A stretch of DNA of 64,000 nt from Haematococcus lacustris (lineage: Eukaryota; Chlorophyta; Chlorophyceae; Chlamydomonadales; Haematococcaceae). Below the pieces are notes generated by a model. It made no database searches. It saw only the letters and a list, made by a program, of their open reading frames with translations, and was not told the DNA's origin. The stretch spans positions 62,001 through 126,000 of the forward strand of contig JASKMD010000252.1 in assembly GCA_030144725.1 (NCBI GenBank), read 5' to 3'. Below, piece by piece: positions 1 to 12,233 of the stretch. Every line of letters starts with the position of its first letter. Within the stretch, counting starts at the first letter, position 1. A program made the position numbers and the translations under genes.

Positions 1-180
1 CGTGCATCCAACCCAGCACAGGTGCCAGCCTTGCTGCATGTGCCCCGGCCTTGCACCAGGCATGCCCAGGTGCCAGCCCTGCTGCATGTGCCCTGCTGCA
101 CGACCACCGTCATTACCAGCTGGGGCAACCACCACCTACCAGCAGCTGTAGCCATGACACCATCACACCTCATGCTGCCA

Positions 181-1345
181 CCACCAGCCCTGCCCCACCC
201 CTCCCAGCCCTGCCCGACCCCTCCCCTCCCAGCCCTGCCCCCCCCCCTCCCAGCCCTGCCCCACCCCTCTCAGCCCTACCCCACCCCTCCCAAGCCCTGC
301 CCCTCTCCTCCCAGCCCTGCCCCACCCCCTCCCAGCCCTGCCCCACCCCTCCCAGCCTTGCCCTGCCCCACCCCTCCCAGCCTTGCCCTGCCCCACCCCT
401 CCCAGCCTTGCCCTGCCCCACCCCTCCCAGCCTTGCCCTGCCCCACCCCTCCCAGCCTTGCCCTGCCCCACCCCCTCCCAGCCCTGCCCTGCCCCTCCCC
501 TCCCAGCCCTGCCCCACCCCTCCCAGCCTTGCCCTGCCCCACCCCTCCCAGCCTTGCCCTGCCCCACCCCCTCCCAGCCCTGCCCTGCCCCTCCCCTCCC
601 AGCCCTGCCCCACCCCTCCCAGCCCTGCCCCACCCCTCCCAGCCTTGCCCTGCCCCACCCCTCCCAGCCTTGCCCTGCCCCACCCCTCCCAGCCTTGCCC
701 TGCCCCACCCCTCCCAGCCTTGCCCTGCCCCACCCCCTCCCAGCCCTGCCCTGCCCCTCCCCTCCCAGCCCTGCCCCACCCCTCCCAGCCTTGCCCTGCC
801 CCACCCCTCCCAGCCTTGCCCTGCCCCACCCCCTCCCAGCCCTGCCCTGCCCCTCCCCTCCCAGCCCTGCCCCACCCCTCCCAGCCTTGCCCTGCCCCAC
901 CCCTCCCAGCCTTGCCCTGCCCCACCCCTCCCAGCCTTGCCCTGCCCCACCCCTCCCAGCCTTGCCCTGCCCCACCCCCTCCCAGCCCTGCCCTGCCCCT
1001 CCCCTCCCAGCCCTGCCCCACCCCTCCCAGCCCAGCCCTGCCCTGCCCCTCCCCTCCAAGCCCTGCCCCACCAATCCCAGCCCTGCCCTGCCCCTCCCCT
1101 CCAAGCCCTGCCCCACCCCCTCCCAGCCCTGCCCTGCCCCTCCCCTCCCAGCCCTGCCCCACCCCTCCCAGCCCAGCCCTGCCCTGCCCCTCCCCTCCAA
1201 GCCCTGCCCCACCAATCCCAGCCCTGCCCTGCCCCTCCCCTCCAAGCCCTGCCCCACCCCCTACCAGCCCTGCCCCTCCCCTCCCAGCCATGCCCTGCCC
1301 CTCCCAGCCCTGCCCCTCCCAGCCCTGCCCCACCCCCTTCCAACC
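181..1345. repeat. C-rich minisatellite, about 20-bp units
   Basis: A long array of variants of CCCAGCCCTGCCCCACCCCT, mixed with units reading CCTTGCCCTGCCCC. It is nearly free of G and A over more than 1.1 kb of the + strand. All frames stay open on both strands, giving Pro/Ala/Leu- or Gly/Arg-rich translations. That openness is a composition effect, not evidence of a gene. Higher-order order is visible: blocks of several units recur with the same variants, as expected from unequal exchange. Confidence 0.93.
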
Positions 1346-1354
1346 AGGCCCAGC

Positions 1355-1760
1355 CCTGCCACCACCACCACCACCACCACCACCCTGCCACCACCACCAC
1401 CACCAGCAGTAGAGGCAGCTGCCCTGCCACCACCTACCAGCAGCTGTAGCCATGCCACCATCACCCCTCTTGCTGCCACCACCACCACCACTAGCAGTAG
1501 GGGCAGCTGCCCTGCCACCACCTACCAGCAGCTGTAGCCATGCCACTATACCCCTCTTGCTTCCACCACCACCACCACCAGCAGAAGGGGCAGCTGCCCT
1601 GCCACCACCTACCAGCAGTTGTAGCCATGGCACCATCACCCCTCTTGCTGCCACCACCACCACCAGCAGGGGCAGCTGCCCTGCCACCACCTACCAGCAG
1701 TTGTAGCCATGACACCATCACCCCTCATGCTGCCACCACTACCACCACCACCAGCAGGCA
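1355..1760. repeat. CCA-rich variable tandem repeat, about 80-90 bp units
   Basis: About five imperfect units. Each has a run of CCACCA triplets, then a segment like GCAGCTGCCCTGCCACCACC, a CTACCAGCAG motif and a TGTAGCCATG segment. The last unit is followed by unique sequence at about 1760. A single earlier copy of the CAGCTG-GTAGCCATG part lies near 135-175, left of the C-rich array, so that array may have grown inside this repeat. Confidence 0.85.
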
Positions 1761-2434
1761 AATAGCAAAGCACTTATTTCCCTTCATAGCACTTGTTTTC
1801 CTTGCAAGAGCAACAGTCTTGTCTGACAGCTGCGCATTGTGCTGCGTACATTATGTATATTTGCTCCTTACAGGCCCCTGTCGACTTGTCAACCCGTGTC
1901 CCCGAAAGTCTGTATTAACGAGTACCTGTAAATATAGAGTACAGTGGAATATGCCGGATGTAACCGAGTTTCAGTGTGCCTGTGTGCCATCGCTACCATC
2001 GGCAGGGCATCCCATCGGAAACATCGCAACCAAGCCGAAGCGTCGGGATGCGGCTTACAATGTGAGGAGGCCTGCAGTGCCCATGTATCATGGCCGCATT
2101 CACAGCCTTGCTGCAAGGTTGCTCTCACAGGTTACGAGTGACCAGGCCGCAAACTCGGCCCCGATGTGAGCTGTGACGCCCATCCTACTCAGCGCAGCGC
2201 GCTGATGCCTGCTCTGCAAAGAACGGGCGTCACAGCGTCAGGCGCAAACTCCCTCACTCCCCTCACACTCGGCCGCAAACCATCAGTATAACTGGTGGAC
2301 AAAATGTCCACAAGTTCGGTGGACATTTTACCGAAAGGATTGATTGAACCATCAGTATAACCAGGGGTTAGGTTATCAGTTAATTGGCAGCATGACACGT
2401 GGCACGAGCATCTTGCACCATTTGGTCGGCAAGC
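1761..2434. other. Upstream region of the SET gene, no gene recognised
   Basis: Unique sequence of lower GC than its surroundings. It should hold the promoter and 5' UTR of the SET-domain gene that starts at 2435. A direct repeat, AACCATCAGTATAAC, occurs near 2277 and 2348, flanking a perfect inverted repeat in which AAAATGTCCAC (about 2302-2312) faces GTGGACATTTT (about 2321-2331). I saw no convincing TATA box and no ORF with recognisable content. Confidence 0.5.
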
Positions 2435-5400
2435 ATGGCGCTGAACGCCTGTCAGTATCGACATCGTATTGTTCATTGTTCCATCGCAGGCCCCAATGCA
2501 GCACGGGCAAGTACTCAGGAGCAGCCGCAGAATGCTGTTATTCTGGCCGACTCACGAACACAAAAGTTCGTGGAATGGTGCCGGGATAGCCTGCGGGTGG
2601 AGTCCAGTAAACTCAGGTACGGCTTGCCCCTCTGCTGTGCACTGTAGTGCTTGAATAAAGCAGCATATTGACGTTGTCTATTCAAGACCAGGCTGGTGTT
2701 AAGACATCCATTGCACTTGCTGGGATGAGTGCCAGAGGGCATCACATTTCTCCATGCCTAGCGCCATGCCTCACAATAGGAACAACACTGTTTCAGCCTC
2801 CATGTCAGCACATATCGCATTGTACATGCAGCAAGCACAGCAGCTAACACACGTGCTGGGGTGACAGCCTCCACATACCTGGCAGCCATTGGCACCACAC
2901 ATGTGCTGTCCCAATGCGAGCTGCACTTCGCTATCATGCAGTCCATGCCAGCTGCACATGCAGGGGTTGCCCCTGCAGGCTCTTGAAGTGTGGTAGGGTG
3001 TCCCTCCACTGTAACAACCACACATGGTGGTGCTTGTGCTGAGGCCTGCCAGCATGAAAAGGAGGCAGCCACAGGGCCCTGGCCGCCCTCACCTTGCAGA
3101 CCCGCCACCTTTAAGGGACTCCGTGGCATGGCAGCAGCTGAGAGCGGCATCAAGGCTGACGACCTCATCATCTCAAGTCAGTGCCCAGCACCCCGCCCCC
3201 CCTCCCTGCCCAGCCTCCCTCACAGCAGCAGCATGGCACCCGTATCCCTTCCTCCCTCACCTTTCAACCCACAAGCACGCCCTGCTGCCGCAGTCCCCCA
3301 ACCCCACACAGCCAGCCCTGCACCCTGCTGCCGCCGCCGCAGTCCCCCGCCTAGCCTCCATGACCCTGGCGCCCGGGGCCCGCTGCCCCTGCCCCGCCTT
3401 CGTGGCCCCGGACTACTGGCGGGCCCAGCCCTGGTTCGTGCAGATGGGCATCATGCTGCTGCATGAGCAGCGGCTGGGTAAGTGGGGCGCTGCAGGGGCC
3501 CAGGAGTTGCAGGGCAGGGCTCTAACCAGCTGTCACTCACTCTCTTGGCATGCATGCAAGGCTGCACACCCACATTGCGCGGTGCGACTCCTCATGGGCC
3601 ACTCATCCTGTTGCCATCAGATCTGTGCAGGGCTGCAGCTGGGCATCAGGATTTCACATGACATGCTAGGCTGTGAATGCTTAGGTCATGCTGGGCTGCC
3701 CTGGACTGGCTCGTCCCGCAATGGCCTCAACCCCTTGTGCTCCCTCCTCTCCTCCCACTTCCCCAGTTCCTCACACTGCCCTACTGGTCACCTGCCCCTG
3801 CTGCCCACCATCACAGCCTGCTGCCTGACCCCTGGCCTGGCCCCAGGTGAGGCATCCCGCCTGAGCCGCTACATAGAGCAGCTGCCCCGCAGCTTTGACG
3901 CCCCGGTGCTGTGGACCCCACAACAGCTGCAGCAGCTGCAGTGCCCCCACACCATCCAGCAGGTGACACCCGCACTGCTGCCTCTGCTCGTTGTCTCTCC
4001 CCTACTCGCTGCCATGCACTGCGACCTTTTCGCACCGCACGTGCTGCCGGGGCGTTAGCTGCTGCAGCATATCATTTGCCTTAGCCGCGCGCTTGTGACG
4101 ATGGCTGCCTGACTGACCGCCTCCAACCAGTGTCCCTAGTGCACTGCCACCTCTTCATTTTGGTACTGCCGTGTCGTTGGCTGCCGCTGTCCCTCGCCTC
4201 AGCCAAGCTTGTCACCAGCAAGGTTCCACCTGGAGACGCCAAGCCATGCCAGCAGCGCAGGGCAAGGCCTGGCTTATACAGCTCTTGCCACCTGTACAGC
4301 AACCGCATGACCCGACATGGGCTGCTGCCTGCGACTGCCTGCCATGATCTGTCATGATCCGCTGTGACCCGCTACTACCTGCCGCAACCAACTACCTGCC
4401 GCTCCCGCCCGCCCCTGCCCACCAGTGCCCGCCATTGCCCTGCCCCAGGTCCAGCTGCAGCAGCAGGAATGGGCTGGCCTTCACCGCCAGCTGCTGGCCT
4501 CAGGTCTTCAACCGGGTCAGACCACGGTCACATCGGAGCAGTTCCTGTGGGCACTGTGCGCTGTGCGCAGCCGTACCTTCAGCGGGCCCTACATCGGCTC
4601 GTCGCTGGCGGACAGGCTGCGGCTGGCCGCTTTGGTGGGCGGGCTCAGCGTAGCGAACGTGGTCCTGGGCCTTGCGGACGTGCAACGCACACTGTCGGCA
4701 GCGCTGGCCGTCCTGCTCTTCAACCTGCTGTGTGCGTTCACTCCCTGGAAGCCGCCGCAGGGCGCATCCTCCAGCTTGCATAAGGGCACAAGCCTGAGGC
4801 ACTCACAGCCTAACATGGAGCTCAGCTGAAACACGCCTCATCCATGAAGTGCTTGCTTGAGTGCTTGCCTTACATGCCGTGCTTACTGTGTGCTGTGTGT
4901 GTTGCTTGTATGCTGCAAATTGACTGAGGCCCAGCGAGCTGGTTGCGGCACGATGTTGCCTATGTTGTTATGGTGTGTCTTTTCTGACCTGCTATGGATG
5001 TATGGACGGACTAGGCAGTGCTTGTCGGGTCAGGCCAGTGTCAGGAGGCACTCTTGACTGCTGCTGCTGCCTCTGTCTCTTGCGCCTGCCCTGCAGATGA
5101 GCTCATCCTGAGCCGTAGCCTCAAGCAGCACGCGCTGTGCCCCCTGGTGGACTTCATCAACCACAGTAGCGCCAGCAAGGTGGGCGGAAGAGGCAGTGGG
5201 AGTCCCTGCCCATATCCCTACCTCGACCCCACCCAAACTGCCCTCGCCCTCGACCTCGACCTCGACCTTGACCTTGACCTCGACCTCGACCTCGACCTCG
5301 ACCTCGACCTCGACCTCGACCTCGACCTCGACCTCGACCTCGACCTCGACCTCGACCTCGACCTCGACCTCGACCTCGACCTCGACCTCGACCTCGACCT

Positions 5401-8083
5401 CGACCTCGACCTCGACCTCGACCTCGACCTTGACCTCGACCTCGACCTCGACCTCGACCTCGGCCTCGACCTCGACCTCGACCTCGACCTCGACCTCGAC
5501 CTCGACCCCACCCAAACTGCCCTCGCCCTCGCCCTCGCCCTCGCCCTCGCCCTCGCCCTCGCCCTCGCCCTCGCCCTCGCCCTCGCCCTCGCCCTCGCCC
5601 TCGCCCTCGCCCTCGCCCTCGCCCTCGCCCTCCGCCCTCGCCCTCGCCCTCGCCCCTGCCTCATACGTTCGCTCTGCCCCTGCCTCTGCCTGCAGAGTGA
5701 GGTCAGCCTGGACTACTTCAGTGACCGCTACAGCGTGCAGGCTGGCAGGGACTACAGCATGGGGGAAGAGGTGTTCATCTCATATGGTGAGGGGAGGTTG
5801 GGAAACGGGGCCAATGGCAGGGAGGCATGTCAGCCAGGGCAAAGAGTAGGACAGGAGCTGCGGCAGGTTGCTCTCAGAGGCATGCAGCAGGCTGACCCAG
5901 ACCTGTGACACACTGATGCCTGGTGTGAATGGTTCAGACAGTCATGTGCCCTCAGACTATCTGTGGCTGGTCTCAACAGCTTCTCCTGCTGCTCCTGCCT
6001 GGTTGTGGTGTGGGTGAAGGCGGCAACCAGACCAATGACAGCCTGCTGCAGTACTACGGCTTCACTGAGCCAGACCTGCCGGGCGACTGCTACTGCATGA
6101 CGCGCATGATGTCATGGCTGGAGGCAGAGCAGGGTGAGCTCTGCTGCCACAGGGCCGTGCCGGGCTAGGGGTGGGAGTGAGGGAGCAATGGCACTGAGGG
6201 GCAGGAAGGCGGCAGCTGGAGGGGCAGGGAGGGGCAGGAAGGCGGCAGCGGCAGGAAGGGCAGGGAGGGGCACCTGCAGGGAGGGGAGCTGCAGGGAGGG
6301 GCAGGAAGGCGGCAGCTGGAGGGGCAGGGAGGGGCGAGAGTGAGCAAGGTGGCAGATGGGCAAAATGGGGCAGACCATGGCATGCGGCATGCGGGTATGA
6401 CAAGGCTGGATGTCAACAGCGGCATCAGGTGGGGCAGGGCTGGGTCATAGGGATAGGGAGGGCTGGGCAGGGCTTTTGGGCGGTCAGAGTGGGCCAGGCA
6501 GGGCTGGGCAGGGTCAGAGGGGGTTGGGGAGCAACAGGTTGTGTAAAGGTGTGAGGGCTAGAGCGGTGTGGGGTCAGGCAGGATGTGGGTCTGGTGGTGT
6601 CAGTGTGTGCTGGCCCCCTCCTGCTCGCCTGCCTGCTCCTGTGTGGCTGGCTAAGGGCCACAGCGCCTGGTGCTTCAGGCTGCAGTAACTGACTGCTGGT
6701 GCTGCTGGTGCTGACTCATCAGGTGGTGGTGGTGGTGGTGGTGGTGCTGCTGCTAGCCTGCAGGGCCTGTGGCGCCTTGGCGGCTGGACGCCCTGCGCCA
6801 GGCTGGCCTGATGGAGGCAGTGAGCTCGGTGAGGGATGCAGGGAGAGGGAGCTAGCAGGGGCAGCCACCCCCTTGACCCTGCAATGGCCCTGCTGCTGCC
6901 TCTAGCAGTGCAGCCTGTCTGGCTGTGTGTGCTGACTGCTGGCCGCCCTACATGCACCTGAGTACGTTTGCTTTGTCTTGCGCATGTAGTGTTGCTGATG
7001 GTCCTGCAGAGCTTTGCCAGGTTGCGTGCTATTTGTGTGAAAGGAGGCCCGGCATGAGCTTTGGTGCTTCTCCTGGCCATGGGACATCAGCATGGTGTTG
7101 GCAGGGCGGCCTAGGGTGCCTATTGGATATCGCTGCAATGGGGCGGTGCCGTGGCCCTGCTGCCCCTTCATTAACCCTACAGTGCATTGTCCCTCGACCC
7201 AAACCATGGTGGTGCATGGGGCAGCATTGTTGTAGGGCCACATGAAGCCCAGCGCCATGCAGTGCACCCTGCGCTGTCTGCAGGTCACCCTGGTGCGCAA
7301 GGGGTTCCCAGCTGAGAGCCTGCACGCCCTGCGCTTCCTCCTGGCACCTGACGAGGAAGCACGCAACACCGCACTGGGCGGGTTGGCCAGCTGGCAGCAG
7401 GCCGGCAGCCTGGAGCAAGAGCAGCGCCTCGCCCTCCTGCTGATGACAGCTTGCGAGAAGGAGCTGGGAGCCCTGGGTAGGTGCTTTGCAGTGCCTGCCC
7501 TGCTGCTCCTGCCCTCTGCCTATCTGCCCTGCACCTGTTCCTATGGCTCTGGCCCCATGACTCTGGTGTGAGTGCCCTGGCTCCATGCAACAGCCTGACC
7601 TCAACTGCCTGTCAGAGCAAGGGCTGCAGACCAGAGGCTCGTTGTACAGCCTGGGGCGTACCTGTGCCACTGCCACCACACCTGGGGGTTGGCAAGGGAC
7701 CTGATGCACCACGAGCTGGTGCATGCTTGCTTGCATACATGCTTGGTTCAACAGATGGGAATGGACCCCGCTTCAGCATGCTGCAAGACGCTCAGACCCC
7801 AAAGGGCAACCCAACCTCATCCTGCTTGGCACCTCCCTCCCCTCCTCACCCTTACATGTTTGCAAAGAGCTGCATGGCTTCGTCACGACCGCCACTAAGC
7901 CAGAACCTTCCTGAGCACCATGCCTGCATGGTTGCAGGTACAAGCCTGGAGCAGGACCGTTCTCAGCTAGCCCTGCTGCGGTCAGCACGCCAGATTGCAG
8001 AAGCAGAGGCTCGCATTGCGTTGGAGTACAGAATTGAGAAGAAAAAGGTGCTGAGAGATTGCTTGGCTGCTCTACGCGGTTGA
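2435..8083 (+). CDS. SET-domain protein lysine methyltransferase, plastid Rubisco-LSMT-like family
   Basis: Probable SAM-dependent protein lysine N-methyltransferase. Deduced exons: 2435-2616, 3100-3176, 3343-3477, 3847-3962, 4449-4731, 5097-5179, 5696-5786, 6020-6133, 6764-6828, 7284-7476, 7938-8083. All have GT-AG borders and phases agree throughout (1485 nt, 494 aa). Residues 1-40 look like an organelle transit peptide. FVEWCR (45-50) and GMAAAESGIKADDLIISIP (about 68-86) match the start of the family's SET core. SRTFSGP (about 211) precedes a hydrophobic stretch (about 227-262), then the diagnostic CPLVDFINHSS (279-289) and EEVFISYG ending near 323. NDSLLQYYGF follows, and then an alpha-helical C-terminus like the LSMT substrate-binding region. 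The substrate is unknown. The last two exons recur inverted at 51110-51984. Exons are inferred without transcripts, but every conserved block falls in frame. Confidence 0.9.
5245..5655. repeat. Intronic hexanucleotide arrays (GACCTC)n and (GCCCTC)n
   Basis: Two adjacent hexamer arrays fill most of the SET gene intron between exons ending at 5179 and starting at 5696. The first is about 44 copies of GACCTC (5245-5509) with rare GACCTT or GGCCTC variants. The second is about 23 copies of GCCCTC (5518-5655). CCCACCCAAACTGCCCTCGC occurs before the first array and again between the two, so the second may derive from a duplicated seed. Open frames of Asp-Leu or Ala-Leu dipeptides here are intronic artefacts. 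Confidence 0.95.
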
Positions 8084-10027
8084 GCTCAGCGACCACAATG
8101 GAGCGTCACGTTGCATCCAATGCACTTTCATAGGCAAGGGTGTTCCTGTAGGCTTGCGCACTCCCACCGGGTCCCCCTCCACCATGATGACCAGACACCA
8201 TGCATCCTGAACCCGGGGCATACCATGATGTTCATTTCAGAACGGTGTGCACCTTCACTTTCAACGCCCAGTGGCCATGACAGGTTGGAAGCTTCGCGGC
8301 GTCAACTGACAACAACAACGCTTCACGTTGCAGAAGTTGGTGCTTGAGTGGCAGGCCCTTGCATGGTGCGTGGCTGAGACACATCCAAGACCTTCACAGG
8401 TCTGGCGCAGTCACACACAGGCCAACAACACACAGCTGCCCACCGTGGGCTGCCTGGGGCACTGTTCCCTCACAACCGCGCTGGTTGCCGGCAAGTTGGG
8501 GCTAGGAATGTGCAGGGGTCAGGGCGTAGGACCTTACAGTGTGTAGTGTGGGCACCACAGCTAGTGAAGCTGAGGGGCGTTTGCTGACCCCACCTGCTGT
8601 GCCCCAGGTCTAATACAGGGTGGTGTGAGCCAGTCTGCAGGTTGGAGGGCTGGTGCGGGCCAGACTGCTTCAACGGCAGGCACATGATCTGTCCCATAGC
8701 CTGCATGTAGCAGTCTGCTTGCAGGACAGGCAGTGTTGGGTAGTGTGCAAGGAGCTACATGAGCTGCTTGCCAGGCAGGGCAGTGTGGTTGGTGGTGGCG
8801 GGGCAGCCAGGCGCTCTAGGTACTTCCCTGTCCACCTGAGGTGCAGGTGAGACTCGTGCAGGTAGCAGGCTGCTCGCGCCGCTAAACTGCGCAGACACCA
8901 TTGCGCGTGAGCGTCGGAGACGTCCGTGCTACTTGCAGGCCGCTGAGCTTTACCTGCGTGTCTCTTTGCATGGCAGGCCTAACGGCATGCACTCTGCAGT
9001 CACGCTGATGGTTGTAACAGCACCGCTGCCTCACAGCCCAGCAGCAGCGGCAGCGCCAACCACGATAAGTGCACACCTGCTCGACACCTGCTTCTAATGA
9101 GGGTTAGGTAGGGTGCAGGTGTGGTATCGGGGTATTGGGCTAATAGTGAGATGTTTTGGGTATGCTGGTGAACGACAGGGTGATGGGTATTAGGGTGATG
9201 GGGGACTCCTTACCGATCAGTGGTGAGTGGTTATGAGATAAGGCGTGCGGGGTAAAGGAGAGGTACCAGCCGTGATAGCTGAGGTCACATAGTGGATGAA
9301 GCAGTTTTGTACCCTGGGCTGATACATATGTGGTAGGCGTACCGGGTGGATGCACACTTGAACATTTCATGATCCCCTAGTGCGCTGTGTTACAATGTGG
9401 TGTCCAACCGATACTGATACAACGTTATGCATCATACATGCACGTAAGCAGCATGGAAGCAATGTGATAGAAGTGTTGACAAGGGCACATTACTACAGCG
9501 TGTCTGATGAAGCCATGAAAGATATGCAGAGTTTGGGGAGTGGATGGTTCCATGTGCAGAATAAGACACCATGCACTGCGACATCCAAAGCAGCCAGCCA
9601 CTTCCCAGCGACGCAGCAATGCCCCTGGCCCATCTAGCTTAAACGAGTATAGAGCGTAACAACACTTGCTGCAGTTCACTTCCCACACCCACAGGACATT
9701 GCTATAAACACAGCCGCATACAACTTGAACCACAAGCCACTGCAAGGATCAACCACGAAGCATCACTAGCAGCACAGCCACCCTTCGCCTGCTGAACAAG
9801 CCCTGCCACGAGCCAGCTCTGTCCAGAGCAAGGTGCCCCTGCCAGCTGTTCCAACTCTACATGATGCGACACTCATGGTTGTGGCAGCAGCACCGCCTCA
9901 CAGAACACCAGCAGCTAAGGCAGCAGCTACGTTGGGTGCGCTTCAGCCCAACACAAGCTACTGCAGGCCAGGGGCCAGCAAAGGTAGCCATGCACATGCC
10001 AGAGTTTAAACTCTCCAGGGGGCTTGG
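8084..10027. other. Duplicated intergenic region between two 3' ends
   Basis: No gene recognised. The region lies between the stop of the SET gene (+) and the stop of family copy A (-), so it should hold both 3' UTRs and both poly(A) sites. TTACA at 9390-9394 is TGTAA on the minus strand and sits about 635 nt beyond the copy A stop. The equivalent TGTAA exists downstream of copies B and C. A TGTAA on the + strand at 9013-9017 is a possible distant signal for the SET gene. Diverged copies of this region lie at 49243-51100 and 63111-64000. Confidence 0.7.
9390..9394 (-). terminator. Candidate poly(A) signal TGTAA for family copy A
   Basis: TTACA on the + strand reads TGTAA on the minus strand, the usual chlorophyte polyadenylation signal. 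It sits in the segment ACATTGTAA, conserved at 49836 and 63760 at a similar distance (about 600-650 nt) after the stop codons of copies B and C. Conservation across otherwise diverged 3' sequence supports function. Confidence 0.55.
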
Positions 10028-10330
10028 CTAGGTCATAACATGCGCTGGCATCAGGCCCCGCACTGACTCCCACATCACCCATGCAGCATGTGCTGGCTTA
10101 TGCTCAGCGCACTCTGACTGGGTCGCTGCATGCGCCCTGGCCAGGGCGTGTAGCTGGGCTCCCCCATCACTGCTATCGCGCCACCCAATCATGCACAAGT
10201 GAGCTTTTGCGACCTTCTGGTGTTCAATCTTTGGCAGGTGGTCGTGAAGGAAGTTAATAACGTTTGTTATCAGCTGGTGCCCCTCTCCATGCTCCGGCTT
10301 GACCCCTGCCACCAGCCACACCCAACACCG

Positions 10331-10376
<46 letters not shown>

Positions 10377-12200
10377 GCAGGTGAGGCTTGTGCAGGTAGC
10401 GGAAGGTGAAGCTGCCTGCAGGTGGACCGTGAACAGTGGCAGCTGCCATGATGCAATGCCGGACCCACCTGGCTCCTCCTGGGTCAAGTCGATGATGTCA
10501 ATGACTCCCTGCCCATTACTGCCAGGTACGCCTGCACACCAGGTGCACACACCGTGCACACCCAGTCACATGTCACAGGCTGCCTCACTGCGGGGTGTCA
10601 CACAAATCACACACGGGTGAGTCAGGCAAGCTGGGCGATTAAGCTGTGGCAATGCTTGGGTCGACCGTGTCTGTGCAGGCAGTGCCCTGGCAGCAGTGCA
10701 ATGACAGATGGCTGACAGCAGGTAGCTGTGCCTGCAGGCCTGCAGCTGCCTCACCAGCATGGGTGGGTCCACCAGCAGGCGGGGGCACCACAGGGTCGCC
10801 CTCGTTAGCGTCACCCCCCATGCCTGCAGCGGCATGGGATTGCCCGGGTCCTCCCTCCTCAGCTGCGCCCAGACCACCACCAGCAGTGGCACCACCTGCA
10901 TGCAATGGAGTCAGCAGCGGCTGCGTCACCTAGGCATCAGCTTGGCATGAGGTACAGCTGGGCTCATGTCCAGGCCTTGCAAGCCACCCTAAGGGACGCT
11001 GCCTCTGCCATGATGCGCCAGCACAAGCCTGCATGGACTCAAGCCTATGCACCAGCCAAGCCTCCTTGCAACCCCACTTGAGGCTCGTGTCACCACTGCT
11101 GTGGACTGCATTGCCTTGGCAATCAAGGCAGGCGGGTAGATGGGTGGCTGTGCGTTTAGGACGGTTAGAGTGGGCAAACAGGGCAGCACTGGAAGCGCAC
11201 CTGCATTATGCAAGCGTTCAGCCAGGCTGGGCTGACCTGCCCCCGGGACCTGCACTGGTGCTGCAGCTGGTGATGGCCGCCCAGCCCCTGCAGCCAGCCA
11301 CATGAGTCCAGCCACATGAGCTGGCCTGGTGGGAAGACAACAGCACCCACTGCCCAGCCAATATGCCCTTTTGCTGCTGGTGTGTGGGGCCACAAGGTGA
11401 GAGCTAAGGCAGCGAGTGGGCAGGCAGGGCAGAAGGGTGGTGACCGACAGTCACCTGGTCCACTGCCTGCAGGAGGTGGAGCTGGCAGCGGGCAAGGTGT
11501 GCAGTGGGCACTGACCTGCTGCGGCCGTGCATGAGAGCTGTGGGTGAGGCACTCACTAGCAGGGCCAGTCTGACCAGGTGGGGTTGCTGGCCCCCTCTCC
11601 TGCTCCTGTTGCAGCCCAGCTGGTGCTGCAGGCACAGTGGAGGGGCAGCCAGGACCAGACTCAGCCACAAGCAATGCAGGTTGCATGTGGACATGCTCAT
11701 GCTTGCAGCAGCAGCAGAGACCTGGCCAGCTCGTGGGGGCTGCATGTGAGGCAAGCTCCATCTCTGGAACTGCTGCTGTCCTTGCCAAGCCTGCCCTGCA
11801 GCCCTTCACCCCAGGCCAGGGTCAGGCTGTGTTGCAGCTGCCTGGCCCTGCCCCAAGCCTGCCATGGGTGACTTCAGACTGCAGCCAGGTGCAGCTGCAG
11901 TGGTAGTAAGGCAGCTGGATGTATTGGTGTTGCAGGAGTTCACAAGGAGGTAGCTGATGAAGCCAGGCGCTGATGAGGTAATTGGAAGCGAAATGGTGAA
12001 GGGAGAGGGTGGAGCGTGAAGCTGCTGCTGCTGCTGCTGCTGCTGCTGCGGCTGCGGTTGCTGCTGCTGCTGCGGCGGCTGCGGCTGCGGCTGCTGCTGC
12101 TGCGGCGGCTGCTGCTGCGGCGGCTGCTGCGGCGGCGGCTGCTGCTGCTGCGGCGGCGGCTGCTGCGGCGGCTGCTGCGGCTGCTGCTGCGGCGGCTGCT

Positions 12201-12233
<33 letters not shown>

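Noticed and set aside
22..1690. Several long open frames on both strands, Pro/Ala/Leu- or Gly/Arg-rich
   Set aside because: They overlap in all frames across a C-rich minisatellite lacking stop-forming bases. There is no domain, splice context or codon structure.
2771..3055. Minus-strand Cys/His-rich frame that could suggest a zinc-binding protein
   Set aside because: No ordered Cys/His spacing. It lies antisense to the first intron of the SET gene.
5018..5908. Open frames encoding Asp-Leu and Ala-Leu dipeptide runs
   Set aside because: They span the hexamer arrays in an intron of the SET gene. Only the exon pieces at 5097-5179 and 5696-5786 are coding.
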